From Paraphysomonas bandaiensis (lineage: Eukaryota > Chrysophyceae): a stretch of DNA of 64,000 nucleotides. Each line of letters starts with the position of its first letter. The stretch's first letter is position 1. The position numbers and the translations under genes were made by a program. Below are positions 1 to 9,782 of the stretch, piece after piece. The notes below the pieces were generated by a model that did not search any database, had not been told where the DNA came from, and saw only the letters and a program-made list of their open reading frames with translations. The stretch covers positions 124,001 through 188,000 of the forward strand of contig CBFFRP010000134.1 in assembly GCA_965644295.1 (NCBI GenBank), read 5' to 3'.

Positions 1-857
1 TCTGCAAGATGCGGCTATTAATGTATTGAAAACATCTGACTTAATTCAAAAGGCAAACTTAACATTAAAACTAGTTAGTTTGTATGAATCGAAAGAAATA
101 ACTGCAATTTGCACGTGTAGTACATCTAATGGCGATATTCCGCAGAAACCACATAGAAATGTTGCAACTGCTAAGTCACATGCAAGCACCAAGAACACAT
201 TGGTGACAACTATACATGGAATTGCTCACGCCGAAAGCTACGCGATAGATCTTTTTTGGGATGTTATTGCTCGATTTACCACCAATGATATGCCGAGAGA
301 GTTTTATGATGATATGGTTCATATTGCAGGACAAGAGGCCCAACACTTTCTAGCATGGTATCATAGGCTAGAGGAGCTTGAGTGTCCATACGGTTCATTA
401 TGGACACATGAGGGGCTATGGAAGAGTGCAGAACAAACTTCTCACTGGTAATTTAAAGTTAATATTGTATGTTTTAATAATTAGTCTGTTTTGTTGCAGT
501 TTGATGGATCGCCTTGCCATTATAAATCTGCTTCATGAAGCTCGTGGACTCGACACATACCCTCTTTCACTAAAGAAGTTCAATCAGAATAACGATCAGC
601 GCAGTATATCTATATTGAACAATAATTTTGAAGAGGAAATTTTTCATGTCTCTTGTGGGTTAAAATGGTTTAAGTATCTGTACAAACGGGAAAATGGCGT
701 GGTCACTGATGACGAGTGTAAGTCAGGTTTCCATCGAATAGTTAGACACTATCATGTAGGGGACTTAAAAGGTCCATTTAACGAGGTTGCAAGGAATCGC
801 GCCGGTATGACGAATGACTGGTATTTACCTCTAACTAGTCCAACTTCTACGATTTAA
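1..857 (+). CDS. DUF455 ferritin-like protein, 3' part
   Basis: Partial gene: the frame is already open at base 1, so the 5' end lies outside the window. There are two exons, 1-447 and 500-857, separated by a GTAATT...TTGCAG intron at 448-499. The spliced protein follows the DUF455 family (ferritin-like, MiaE-related helical bundle) almost end to end. Visible matches are an 'AINVLKTSD' entry, 'HAESYAIDLFWDVIARF', 'MPREFYDDM' followed by 'AGQEAQHF', 'HEARGLD', and a C-terminal 'GDLKGPFNEVARNRAGM' ending in a WYLPL motif. The Glu and His residues in these helices fit a carboxylate-bridged metal site. The family's reaction is not established, so only a metal-binding or oxygenase-like role can be inferred. 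The family is widespread in bacteria, so an old bacterial origin is possible, but the intron shows it is a resident eukaryotic gene. Confidence 0.88.
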
Positions 858-1748
858 GCAATGGGCAGATACGTTTATGTCCTATATTTCATATTTCATA
901 GTGTACGGAATGATTGGAAAGTGTGAACTACTCTATTATTTTGAGTTACATTCTAGCTGTTTACTGTCAATAGATGATATTTAATGTAACTATACACGTT
1001 GCCGTACTATGCCTAGTACAGTTGGGGGACGCATTGTATGATAGAGCCGTGTTCTATGTACTATGACATATACTGCAGTCTATAATCTATAACACTGTAC
1101 AACGTATAGCTACTATATGTAACAAAGATTCTAAATTATCGTACCTGTTCATAGTACAGATGCATAAATGTATTTTAGTAATACACACTGTATCAGTGAA
1201 TAGTCAGATGCTATATATCCGAAGCCCTCAATGCTTGGAGACCAATCAAACGCAGTGAGGTCAAGCAGTAGGATATTAGAGTTAAGCACTGGTTAGTTAA
1301 ACTACAATGGCTTAGTAACTCAACACTATATGTATCAGTGAATGCTGGTGATTTATTTGATTGATGTTCATAATAGGTTTACGACAAATAATACGTATCA
1401 TTAATTTATGTACTCCAGTTTTCAACTGCTGTATTCTTCAAGTAACGGTCATAATTCTAATACCTTTCACTACAGATAAGCAAAACAAAAGACAAGTAAA
1501 ACCTTCCGAAGTATATTATCACAACAGGACTACATCATGAACACAACTGCACTGTGCACAATTACTTACTACATATATGGGCTCACATGCGACAATGCAA
1601 GTCAAACAGACTTATACCCTCGCTCCCTACTGTCACCACAACACCAATCACCACATCTACAACGTGCTACAGAATACCATTGTCATAGCAGAACAATGAC
1701 ATCCAGTGTATACCAAGTAAGAGATCGGTGCACATCAAAATATAAAGT
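858..1748. other. Intergenic, no gene seen
   Basis: This is the tail-to-tail gap between the DUF455 gene and CFAP96. It is AT-rich with no conserved reading frame. A 105-codon open frame at 1537-1854 has no recognisable domain and overlaps the last CFAP96 exon on the other strand. A dispersed repeat lies at about 1385-1475 (listed separately). Confidence 0.6.
1385..1475. repeat. Dispersed repeat, second copy near 52010-52110
   Basis: A block containing 'TTTTCAACTGCTGTATTCTT' followed by a 'CGGTCATAATTC' motif recurs in the same orientation at about 52010-52110 as 'TTTTCAACCACTGTATTCTT' followed by the same motif. The copies differ by scattered substitutions and lie about 50 kb apart. No termini or coding content were identified. 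Confidence 0.6.
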
Positions 1749-2888
1749 TTATTTTCCAGGCTGCCGAAACAGTGTGGATCTTGTGTACATAGCCTTCGGA
1801 GGGCTGCTAGGAGCCCACGCTCGTCTATCTTTCATTTTCTCGTCTATCCTGTAGAAAAATATTACTTATCAAATCCACAATGCAATTTAGAATAAGTTCG
1901 ATGTGTAATAATTTGCTCACCAAAATATACTTACATATCTCCTTGTTGAACCATAGGAAGTAAACGAGTGGAGAGCATTGCTGTACGAATCTTCTTCTCA
2001 TCATATGGGTCCGCAAGGTGCGCTGGATACTCACTAAAAGTACCATAGAGCGGACCCCCCGACTTAGGTGGACTCGAAGGGCGGAATGCCTTACTCTCTC
2101 CTTCACCTCTGCTGGTCTGCGTAGTGTGTGGGCGACTGATTGGAGATGTGAGCGATTTAGTGGAGGTTGTGGGCTACGTTTGATGTGACAATATATTATC
2201 AGAAGTCTATAACTATCTCACCCTATCGTCAGTATCGCTCAACGGCTTTCCCAAGACCTCTTCCACAGATACCTTGAACGGAGGTTTCCCGTCCATTAGC
2301 TCACGGGATTTCCTGTGTAGTTCCTATTCCAACGGAAACTATATCATAGTACTCACATATTAATTCAATCATACACACCCGTTCCATACTTTCATATGCG
2401 TCGTACTCACTCGCGACATATTCAACCTCTGTGAAGTGAATTTTGGGTGTGGAAGCCTGCCCACCAGTAGCTTTCCTAGGTGGGTTGGTATAAATCTTTC
2501 TTGGGGCTATTTCCTTCTTCGCCTCACGGGGCTTATTCCGAGGTTCTTCCGTTCCTTCCGGCATGTGTTCATATGGCTTAGTAAATGTTCCATTGTAGTC
2601 TCCCAAACTAGAGGACTTTTTCAGACCAGAAGGGTGTACAAAGCCATTCGGTGTCAAAAACCCTTGTTTTCCTTTTAATCGTTGAGCTGACAATATTTTC
2701 GCATTGTCAATATGATCCTCCCCTTCAAATAACCTCTTAAATTTTCCTGGAATACCTTTTCCAATACCAAACTGTCTTAAACCTTTAGATGATCCATGAG
2801 AACTTAGAGAATTTCTTGCTTTATCGAAGTAAGGATCTCCAACGCTATTAGATATGGGGGGTGAAAAGAGTCCACCCTGATACGGCAT
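1749..2888 (-). CDS. CFAP96: Cilia- and flagella-associated protein 96 (C4orf47 family)
   Basis: I resolve four exons on the minus strand: 2888-2379, 2323-2222, 2173-1935 and 1848-1749. They encode 316 aa. The open frame alone covers only the first 170 codons; the other exons were found by following the family pattern. Matches to CFAP96/C4orf47 run through the whole protein: 'GLFSPP' then 'GDPYFDKA' near the N terminus, 'FKRLFEGEDHI', 'FLTPNGFVHPSGL', 'GDYNGTF', 'RKIYTNPPRKATG', then 'GKPPFKVSV' in exon 2, 'GGPLYGTFSEYP' with 'DPYDEKK' in exon 3, and 'WAPSSPPK' in exon 4. The family is associated with axonemal and centrosomal microtubules. It is a marker that this organism builds cilia. Confidence 0.9.
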
Positions 2889-3524
2889 TAGATAAGGGGT
2901 TTTCTACATAAACGAGATATATTTCAGTATAACATTATATGAAACTCACGTATGATATATGATAGTACGTACTCACACATATAGAGTCACTCTAGAGTGT
3001 ATATATTTTGCACTCTACAGCATACGATCCTCTCTGGTTCTCACAATCATATGGAGAATTATTCGTTTACATGTCTGCCATTATCGACAAATTTCCGTTT
3101 CACATGCATTATCTACCAATCATATTGGTATGATTGGCTATTGGTGAAGCAAATGGCATCGAAATTTCGAGATTTAAGAAATATGGTGTTTTTAGTGTTC
3201 GAAAAACGGCGATATTAATATGAGATGACTTATAAGTACAGGTTTTTAGACCTTAAAGTACTATATCTTTCTAAGATATTCCCCCTAAAGTTTATAAAAA
3301 CCCGGGTTTTATATTTCACTGCTGTGTATGATACAGCAGTATGTGTATGTACTCTCTCTGTATATATACACATACAGCACCTCATACCATGCATCACTCC
3401 AACGGCAGCATTCTCACAACATCATCAAGCCCTCGTGCACTAGCATCTCATCGAATAATTCAGAAATCTTGTTGTTCTTGCACCACAAGCACAAGTCTCC
3501 GTACTTATATGTTTATGTCTATGG

Positions 3525-3598
3525 CAGGGATAGGGAACAATATATTGCAATACTATTGTTAGATAGCGTTCCATCAATAGTATTGTTCCCTATCCCTG
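3525..3598. mobile_element. hAT-type MITE, copy 1
   Basis: A 74-bp element almost entirely made of an inverted repeat. The termini are 'CAGGGATAGGGAACAATA' and its exact complement, and the inner part also pairs imperfectly. It is flanked by a perfect 8-bp duplication GTCTATGG (3517-3524 and 3599-3606). CAGGG ends with an 8-bp target duplication are typical of hAT transposons, so this is a non-autonomous hAT derivative. Confidence 0.87.
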
Positions 3599-3789
3599 GT
3601 CTATGGTACATATGTCTAAGATCTAAATATATACACATACAGCACCTCATACCATGCATCACTCCAACGGCAGCATTCTCACAACATCATCAAGCCCTCG
3701 TGCACTAGCATCTCATCGAATAATTCAGAAATCTTGTTGTTCTTGCACCACAAGCACAAGTCTCCGTACTTATATGTTTATGTCTATGG

Positions 3790-3863
3790 CAGGGATAGGG
3801 AACAATATATTGCAATACTATTGTTAGATAGCGTTCCATCAATAGTATTGTTCCCTATCCCTG
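3790..3863. mobile_element. hAT-type MITE, copy 2
   Basis: Same 74-bp hairpin element and same GTCTATGG flanks as the copy 265 bp upstream. It arose by duplication of the host segment rather than by a second transposition, because the flanking DNA is identical as well. Confidence 0.87.
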
Positions 3864-4246
3864 GTCTATGGTACATATGTCTAAGATCTAAGTGAAGATT
3901 GTACACATCTATCAGAGAGAAACATTTAATGAAGAGCATCGGGATAAACCTTAAAACTATGATTGAACTAACCTAAAACAATAGAATATCGTATTTTCCG
4001 GGGTGTAGAGTATAGATTATAGATGTTTTTACAGTGTGCAGTGTAATTGCATCAACATTGCAAGAATGAACAAATCCTCTTTCATGCTTGACGCAACCAG
4101 TATATAGTCATACACGATTAATTTACCAACACAACGAATAAATCACTTCAGATAGTGAAGTTTTATGTACAGAAAAGAAACAGATATAACGGGTGTAAAA
4201 TATATTATATATTAGTAGTATATTCGATCAGCTAGAGAATATCACA

Positions 4247-5842
4247 TCATAATTCAGACTTATTTAAAATACCTAAGAAATATGTGGCTTCCTCATGGCC
4301 ATGTTCAGCTGCTGACTGCAAATATTTTCTAGCTTCTACCAAATTCTTATCCACACCACGTCCAAGGTAATAACACATGCCTAATTGTGTTAATGCCTCC
4401 GTATGATTCTGTGCTGCAGCCAGACTGTAATACGTTACTGCTTTGGAAAAATCTTGCTTCACACCGTGTCCATCTTTGTAGCATAGGCCAAGGAAGAAAT
4501 GCGCTGCGGCGTAGTTTTGTTGAGATGCAAGTTCAAAGTATTTAACAGCCTCCACAGGGTTTTGCTTTACCCCACGGCCTAAATAATAACAGAGACCCAA
4601 GTTCGTTTGAGCGACCGCGTACCCTTGTTCAGCGGCTTGAGTGAAGTATTTTACTGCTATTTTGTGGTCCTGAACTACACCTTTGCCTCCTTCGTAACAT
4701 ATTCCAAGATCTGTAATTGCGTCAACAAAGCCATTCTCTGCTGCCATGCGGTAGTACTTTACAGCCTCCTTATAATCTTGAGGTACTCCCGTTCCAGTAA
4801 AATAGCAGCTTCCTAGGTGATGCTGCGCTTCGCTATACCCCTGTTCGGCAGCTAGGGTGTAGAAGTGGACAGCCTTTGCCTCATCTCTTGGTACTCCCCT
4901 ACCATAGTGATACAGTACGCCAAGATTATTTTGAGCGACATGAAAGCCATGATGAGCAGCAGCTGTATAATAATAAGCAGCCAGAGTGTAGTTTTGAGTC
5001 CCTCCTTCACCTGTTTCATAACACAGGGCCAGGCTGGTCTGAGCTTGCACGTGCCCCATTTCTGCTGCGTGGGTGTAAAAACGAACCGCCTCAGTATGGT
5101 TTTGCGTCACCCCACGTGCTGTGGCATAGCACAAACCAAGATAGTAGTAGGAGTCAGCGTATCCCTGAGATGCCGCAAGTTTATAATACTCCACAGCCTT
5201 CATGTAATCTTGCGACACTCCCTTTCCGACGTAGTAACAAGATGCAAGGTAATGCTGTGCAACAGCGTAGGACTGTTGTGAGGCTTCTCTAAAAAGCTCT
5301 ACTGCTTTGGATTCATTAACAGCAGCTGCTTCACCAAATATATAAAACAATCCGAGTTCGGTTTGTGCTGGTGCATGGCCGTACATTGCTGCAACGGAAA
5401 GGTGCTCTATGGCTGCGGTTGAATTCAAGGGCAACACTAGCCCTAAAACATGATACATTCCGAGTATATACGACACTTCACTAGGACGCTCATCGGATAT
5501 ATTTTTATTCAGTTCTAAGCAGTATAATGACTTGGATGCTGCAAGATGCGCATTCGTTATATTTTGCAGGATTCCGGTGTCTCCATTTTGATACAGAATG
5601 CTGACATATGCATTAGAGAACCAATCTAAAGATACTCTGCCTTCCAATTCTTCGCATGATTCTATCAGACCTCCATTGCATTTCATGAACAGTTGCAGTG
5701 ATCGACTATCATTGATATACTTGCATTCGCTTATACGGTTATCAGTCTGATTGATACTTTCCACAGCAAATGCTCGGAAACGAGTTACTTGGAGCGCTCC
5801 AATTAGTATGGACAGTAATAAAATCATAGACTTGTTGGCCAC
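4247..5842 (-). CDS. Secreted or ER-luminal Sel1-like repeat protein
   Basis: A single uninterrupted exon of 531 codons, unusual among its intron-bearing neighbours. Residues 1-26 form a signal peptide ('MILLLSILIGALQVTRF' then 'AFA'). After a roughly 95-residue N-terminal region come eleven consecutive 36-residue Sel1-like repeats, up to about residue 520, of the form 'LGxCYxxGxGVxQDxxxAVxYYxxAAxxGxAxAQxx'. There are numerous N-x-S/T sites. Sel1 repeats form helical solenoids that hold protein partners; in eukaryotes SEL1L/Hrd3 use them in ER-associated degradation. There is no C-terminal transmembrane helix, so this is not a full SEL1L, and the client is unknown. It is the left half of a head-to-head pair with the TPR gene. 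Confidence 0.85.
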   Translation of the reverse strand: MANKSMILLLSILIGALQVTRFRAFAVESINQTDNRISECKYINDSRSLQLFMKCNGGLIESCEELEGRVSLDWFSNAYVSILYQNGDTGILQNITNAHLAASKSLYCLELNKNISDERPSEVSYILGMYHVLGLVLPLNSTAAIEHLSVAAMYGHAPAQTELGLFYIFGEAAAVNESKAVELFREASQQSYAVAQHYLASCYYVGKGVSQDYMKAVEYYKLAASQGYADSYYYLGLCYATARGVTQNHTEAVRFYTHAAEMGHVQAQTSLALCYETGEGGTQNYTLAAYYYTAAAHHGFHVAQNNLGVLYHYGRGVPRDEAKAVHFYTLAAEQGYSEAQHHLGSCYFTGTGVPQDYKEAVKYYRMAAENGFVDAITDLGICYEGGKGVVQDHKIAVKYFTQAAEQGYAVAQTNLGLCYYLGRGVKQNPVEAVKYFELASQQNYAAAHFFLGLCYKDGHGVKQDFSKAVTYYSLAAAQNHTEALTQLGMCYYLGRGVDKNLVEARKYLQSAAEHGHEEATYFLGILNKSEL

Positions 5843-6280
5843 TGAAACATATTGAGTGTAATTTCACGATAGCTCTATTAATACACTGCAATCATAGTGG
5901 AGATGCATATGTATGTATAGTCTTGATATGGCTGTTCTGCATCTAGACTTGACTGTGTCTAGACGTATATCAGGAATACAGTAAAGTATACAGTGTGTAG
6001 TATACAGTTGACTGTTATTTTGTCCACTTCTACTCCTTTGTACATCATGCTCTGTACATACAGATACACGGTCACATGTATTGAAGTACATATACAGCAG
6101 TACATAAGTGCATATTGTGCTATAGCACACACAGAGTCGTACTGTAAGACTCTGGTATAGTGTACTTGTGTATCTGTCATACATAACACTCAGTGCCATC
6201 ATGCATATATACACACTACTTAAACAGCAGAGAGTGTTGATAAGATACTCCCCATACACACTCCTCCCTATATCTCCATT
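5843..6280. promoter_or_regulatory. Shared promoter region, Sel1 gene / TPR gene
   Basis: A 438-bp gap between two start codons pointing away from each other. It is AT-rich with many TATA- and TGTA-like words and has no conserved open frame. A bidirectional promoter is inferred from the arrangement only. Confidence 0.4.
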
Positions 6281-8387
6281 ATGCTCAGTTCCACTGATGC
6301 CGATGCATATATCTCAGAGTTCCGTTCACGGCTACAGAAGGATAATAGTATGCCTGGATTCCTTAAGAGTGTAAGACAAGCAGAGATGTTTGTGGCACTT
6401 GGAAGACACTCAGAGTCAATTGAATATTTTCAAGAGGCATTAGTATGAATCATATGATCTTTTTATTACATATTATGATGATTATTTTTTGTGTATAGAA
6501 AGAAATTGATGTGGAGGATTATATATGGCGAGATGTGTATCTGTCCACAGCGGGTCTCTATGCCTTTACATTAGTATGTAATGTATTCATTTGTATTTAT
6601 TAAACTAATAAATGTTATGTCTGTGGTTGATGTTATAGGATGTTCTTGGTGACTTGATTGGGGCGGAAAATGTGGGTTTACTTTGCAGTTCTAGATACAT
6701 TGATGTTCTTACTATAAGATAGATGTATAAACAGATCCTACACATCAACCCAACGGACTTTTGCATTGGTGATTATGCCATATTTCTCCATAGACGAAAG
6801 AGAGATTTTCCCGCTGCGCAGAAGTATGTTCTCCCCATATTGATTGTGCTGTATTGAGCGTCGCTTATGTAGGTATTATTTGCAGTCTCTTCAACTGTAT
6901 CCGCAACACGCCTCAATGCACCTCAAATACGCCGGATTTTTGCGACATGTAATGCGGGACAATACTGGGGCCGAAACACATTACCGGATGTCCGTGGAGT
7001 GTGGACCAGAATACGCGGATGGGCTAGGTGGGTACGCTTCTTTTCTTCATGGCACTGGTGGAGATTCGCGCCTTGCAGAGCAACTGTATGAGAAGAGCGT
7101 TGAGGTGCAACCTATTTTACTGTGGATGCTTCACTGATACTAACTGTATCTTCAGGTGGATACGACCCACGTTAACAACTTTTGTAACTATGGTCTCTTC
7201 CTCAGTGAGGAGGTGAAGAACTATGAGAAAGCAGAGCAAATGTACAGGTGCGTTGAGATGCATATGTGAAACCGTAATCGTTGACGGCTCTACAGGAAAG
7301 CTTTGGAGACATCTCCTCGGCACGCTAACACGCTTTATAACTATGCAGTAATGCTGGACAGTCATTTGCAGCGCAAGAAGGAAGCAGAGGAATTATACAG
7401 GCAATGTATCGACGCAGAACCACGACACTCTTTCGCTCTATACAACTTGGCTGTATTGCGAGAGGAAATGTTGCGTTTACGTCCCCCCAGCGATGGCTGG
7501 CAGGAAAAAGGGGCAGCATTAAGCGAAGAAGCAATGGCTGGGGCGGTTGAGGTACGTCGGCTATACCAGAGGGCGGTGGAGGCTGACCCCAGGGACGCCA
7601 CCTCAATGGCAGACTGTGGCAGGTGTATATGTCTTTTGTGTCTTATGGTTGGGAAGTGTGAGTGAAGTGTGCAGGTTTATAGCAGACAAGATGCGTGATC
7701 CAGAGGCAGGTGAACCACTACTACGGGCGGCACTGAAAATTGATCCGCAGAATGATGTTGCGGCCTTGCACCTGGGTGTCATCGCCCTCAGATATAAAAG
7801 AAATTTCACGGAGGCAGTGGAATACTTCAGGGATGTTCTAGGTATAAACACGTGGAACATCTGCGTCCTTATGTACTGTGATCAGCACTTTATCGTTTCA
7901 TAGGTAGGAAGCCCGGACACACGGCTTGTATGCATCAGTTGGCGCGGGCACTAATTGAGATCCATAATACTGGAGACGTATATACTGGCGCGTCTTTATC
8001 TAACACAAGGAGAGGATCTTCCACTCGTGTTTCTTCGGGACAGCCTCCGCAGCAACCATCACAGTCTCCACTAGACGAAGCGTTCTCTCTTTTCGAGCGT
8101 ACTGCTGAGGGTGTCAAGGAGGTATACTAATACTGACCAGTGCCCGTAATTTATGGCTGATGTGGAATGAGTTCAGCCAGGTGCTGTTTTGTTCGAGTAC
8201 ATTGACACGGTTGCCCATTCAGGAGCACCCAAACACAAGGTATCATTACTTTAATCACTTTACAACTTTTTCACTTCTTCTGCGATAGCTCCGTGCCGTC
8301 GTGTTTGTCGAGTCAGCACTAGATAAGGTACAAGCGAATGCTTTCCGTAGTGACATATCCAATATTCTGGCGAAGATAAAAGGCTAG
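6281..8387 (+). CDS. TPR-repeat protein, multi-exon
   Basis: I resolve exons 6281-6442, 6499-6573, 6639-6671, 6723-6823, 6873-7104, 7156-7247, 7296-7622, 7675-7841 and 7904-8121, all in phase. The protein begins MLSSTDADAYISEF and then shows a run of tetratricopeptide helices: 'AEKYYLQ-like' units with 'YPQHASMHLKYAGFLRHV', 'VDTTHVNNFCNYGLFL', 'SPRHANTLYNYAVML', 'EPRHSFALYNLAVL' and 'DPQNDVAALHLGVIAL'. TPR arrays bind partner proteins; the partner is not evident. The 3' end is uncertain. One possible last exon (about 8289-8387, stop TAG at 8385) joins out of phase to the short exon before it, and an alternative stop exists at 8292. The Gln in the fourth exon junction and the small third exon are also the least certain joins. 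Confidence 0.7.
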
Positions 8388-8735
8388 GATAGACGGGACG
8401 ACTGATAGCGATTGTGTATAGTAGAGTTTGAGTGATGCAAAAATGGACAACGCTTGTTGCTGCCAATGAAAATTATTTCTGTAAACCCCAATTTCTTTTC
8501 TGTAATTAGAATTCTTATGCAGTACATATAACTACTGTAATAAACAATAAACTAGGTGGATATATATCATACGATCTCTCGAATTGTAAGTATCAGCGGA
8601 AAGGAATTGAGAACACCGCTGACACGCTGGCACTCATTCACTAAAACTTTAATACATTGATTCACTGCACCAGACAATCAAAAACGTACATAGACTTTTA
8701 GGCGGACACGATATTCTATATTGTTGCTATGTCGC

Positions 8736-8785
8736 CAGGGTTCTTGCGTAGCAATTAATTGGTTTTCAATTGTTACGCAACCCTG
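8736..8785. mobile_element. Small palindromic MITE-like element
   Basis: A 50-bp imperfect palindrome starting CAGGGTT and ending AACCCTG, with arms containing 'TGCGTAGCAATT' and its near complement 'AATTGTTACGCA'. The CAGGG/CCCTG ends resemble hAT termini, but the flanking 8 bp match only partly, so target duplication is unproven. Confidence 0.45.
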
Positions 8786-8875
8786 ATAGTCACTACATAC
8801 ATAGCTATATATATAGACACTTTAGTACCATATTTTACTAACAAATACTCCTTGCTCCTTGAGTCGCCTCTTGTT

Positions 8876-9222
8876 GCCCCAGGTGATTTCGATTCTTTTT
8901 CATCATATGAATTTTGATCTTCTGAGCTGATACCTCTGCCTGATACTTGTCAAACTTCATAGTCGTATAGGACACTTTAGTACCATATTTTACTACTACT
9001 AAGAGACTCCAGAGAGAATGGCACTTCAGAGCGGAAATCCCGTACATTAGGAGATATGACATTGTCGTTTTTACTGTCATCGGGTATGCCGAAGGCTGAG
9101 TGGTAGCTCTGATGAGGCGAAGGAGAACAGCAAGGTCATCAGTCTTTGACAAGTATCAGGCAGAGGTGTCAGCTCAGAAAATCAAGATTCATCTGATGAG
9201 GAAGAACAGAAATCACCTGGGG
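8876..9222. repeat. Inverted pair of a coding-like fragment
   Basis: About 75 bp at 8880-8955 read on the minus strand and about 75 bp at 9145-9220 read on the plus strand both encode 'KYQAEVSAQKIKIH' followed by 'NRNHLG'. The arms are separated by about 190 bp. A 'GACACTTTAGTACCATATTTTACTA' type word also occurs twice near the left arm (about 8816 and 8970). The fragment was not matched to any family; it may be the relic of a dispersed element. It sits just left of the MULE insertion. Confidence 0.6.
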
Positions 9223-9422
9223 CTAAAACCGAAACGTGCTGGAGAAGGCAGAGCACAAGAATTATTGCAAGAGCGAAACAGCACGTGTTTTGTAACGATT
9301 TGGGAGGCTTGTGAACATGACGCAGATGTATTTGAGGTTGCCAACCTATACACACACATGGAGGGCTGATAACCCCAATAAGGAAGTGTTGTCCAATTAA
9401 ATGCTTCCAACGCTTGTGGATA

Positions 9423-9430
9423 GGCTTAGG
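9423..9430. repeat. MULE target-site duplication, left
   Basis: GGCTTAGG, repeated exactly at 14462-14469 immediately outside the right terminal inverted repeat. Confidence 0.93.
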
Positions 9431-9782
9431 GGGTGGCGTACAGGAAACCAGGGAATGGAATCTGACCTGGAAACGTAATACCAGTAATACCGTGAAATAC
9501 GTAAAAAAATGAATCTTCCTACTCCAACATTTCGATTACTTGATTTCACACTGTCTCACACTCTACCATATATACAGCAGAGTACACATATGTATACTCC
9601 ATACACTACACAATCATATACAGCACCTAGAACAGGACATATACTACTCTAGCTACATATATATACATTCATGTAATCAGTCCAATTCAAGTGTTACCTT
9701 ATATCAGTCCATATACACTGATATGATAGCTCATATGAAATAAGGTTTGTTACTCATTATTATTGTGACTGATATATAAAGA
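9431..9782 (+). repeat. Left terminal inverted repeat
   Basis: Identical to the complement of the right end to about base 9610. It then aligns patchily, including 'CAGTCCAATTCAAGTGTTA' and 'AAATAAGGTTTG', up to the transposase ATG. It therefore also acts as the 5' region and promoter of the transposase gene. Confidence 0.88.

Larger units (their letters stand above)
3363..3892. repeat. Tandem duplication, two 265-bp units
   Basis: Two head-to-tail copies, about 3363-3627 and 3628-3892, are almost base-for-base identical. The period was measured from the 'CAGCACCTCATACC' motif at 3375 and 3640. Each copy contains a complete MITE with its own target duplication, so the MITE inserted first and the unit duplicated later. 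The near identity points to a recent duplication or an assembly artefact. Confidence 0.9.
2889..4246. other. Intergenic with duplicated repeat block
   Basis: No gene is supported here. The region contains a 265-bp tandem duplication (3363-3892) and a short AT-rich stretch on each side. The small open frames inside the duplicated unit are copies of each other and carry no domain. Confidence 0.6.

Noticed and set aside
1537-1854. 105-codon plus-strand frame
   Set aside because: Overlaps the last coding exon of CFAP96 on the minus strand and has no recognisable feature.
1825-2106. 93-codon minus-strand frame read as a separate gene
   Set aside because: The same DNA in another frame is exon 3 of CFAP96, with the conserved GGPLYGTFSEYP segment.
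4865-5292. Two 138-codon plus-strand frames
   Set aside because: They lie opposite the Sel1 repeats; the 36-residue repeat keeps antisense frames open. No domain.
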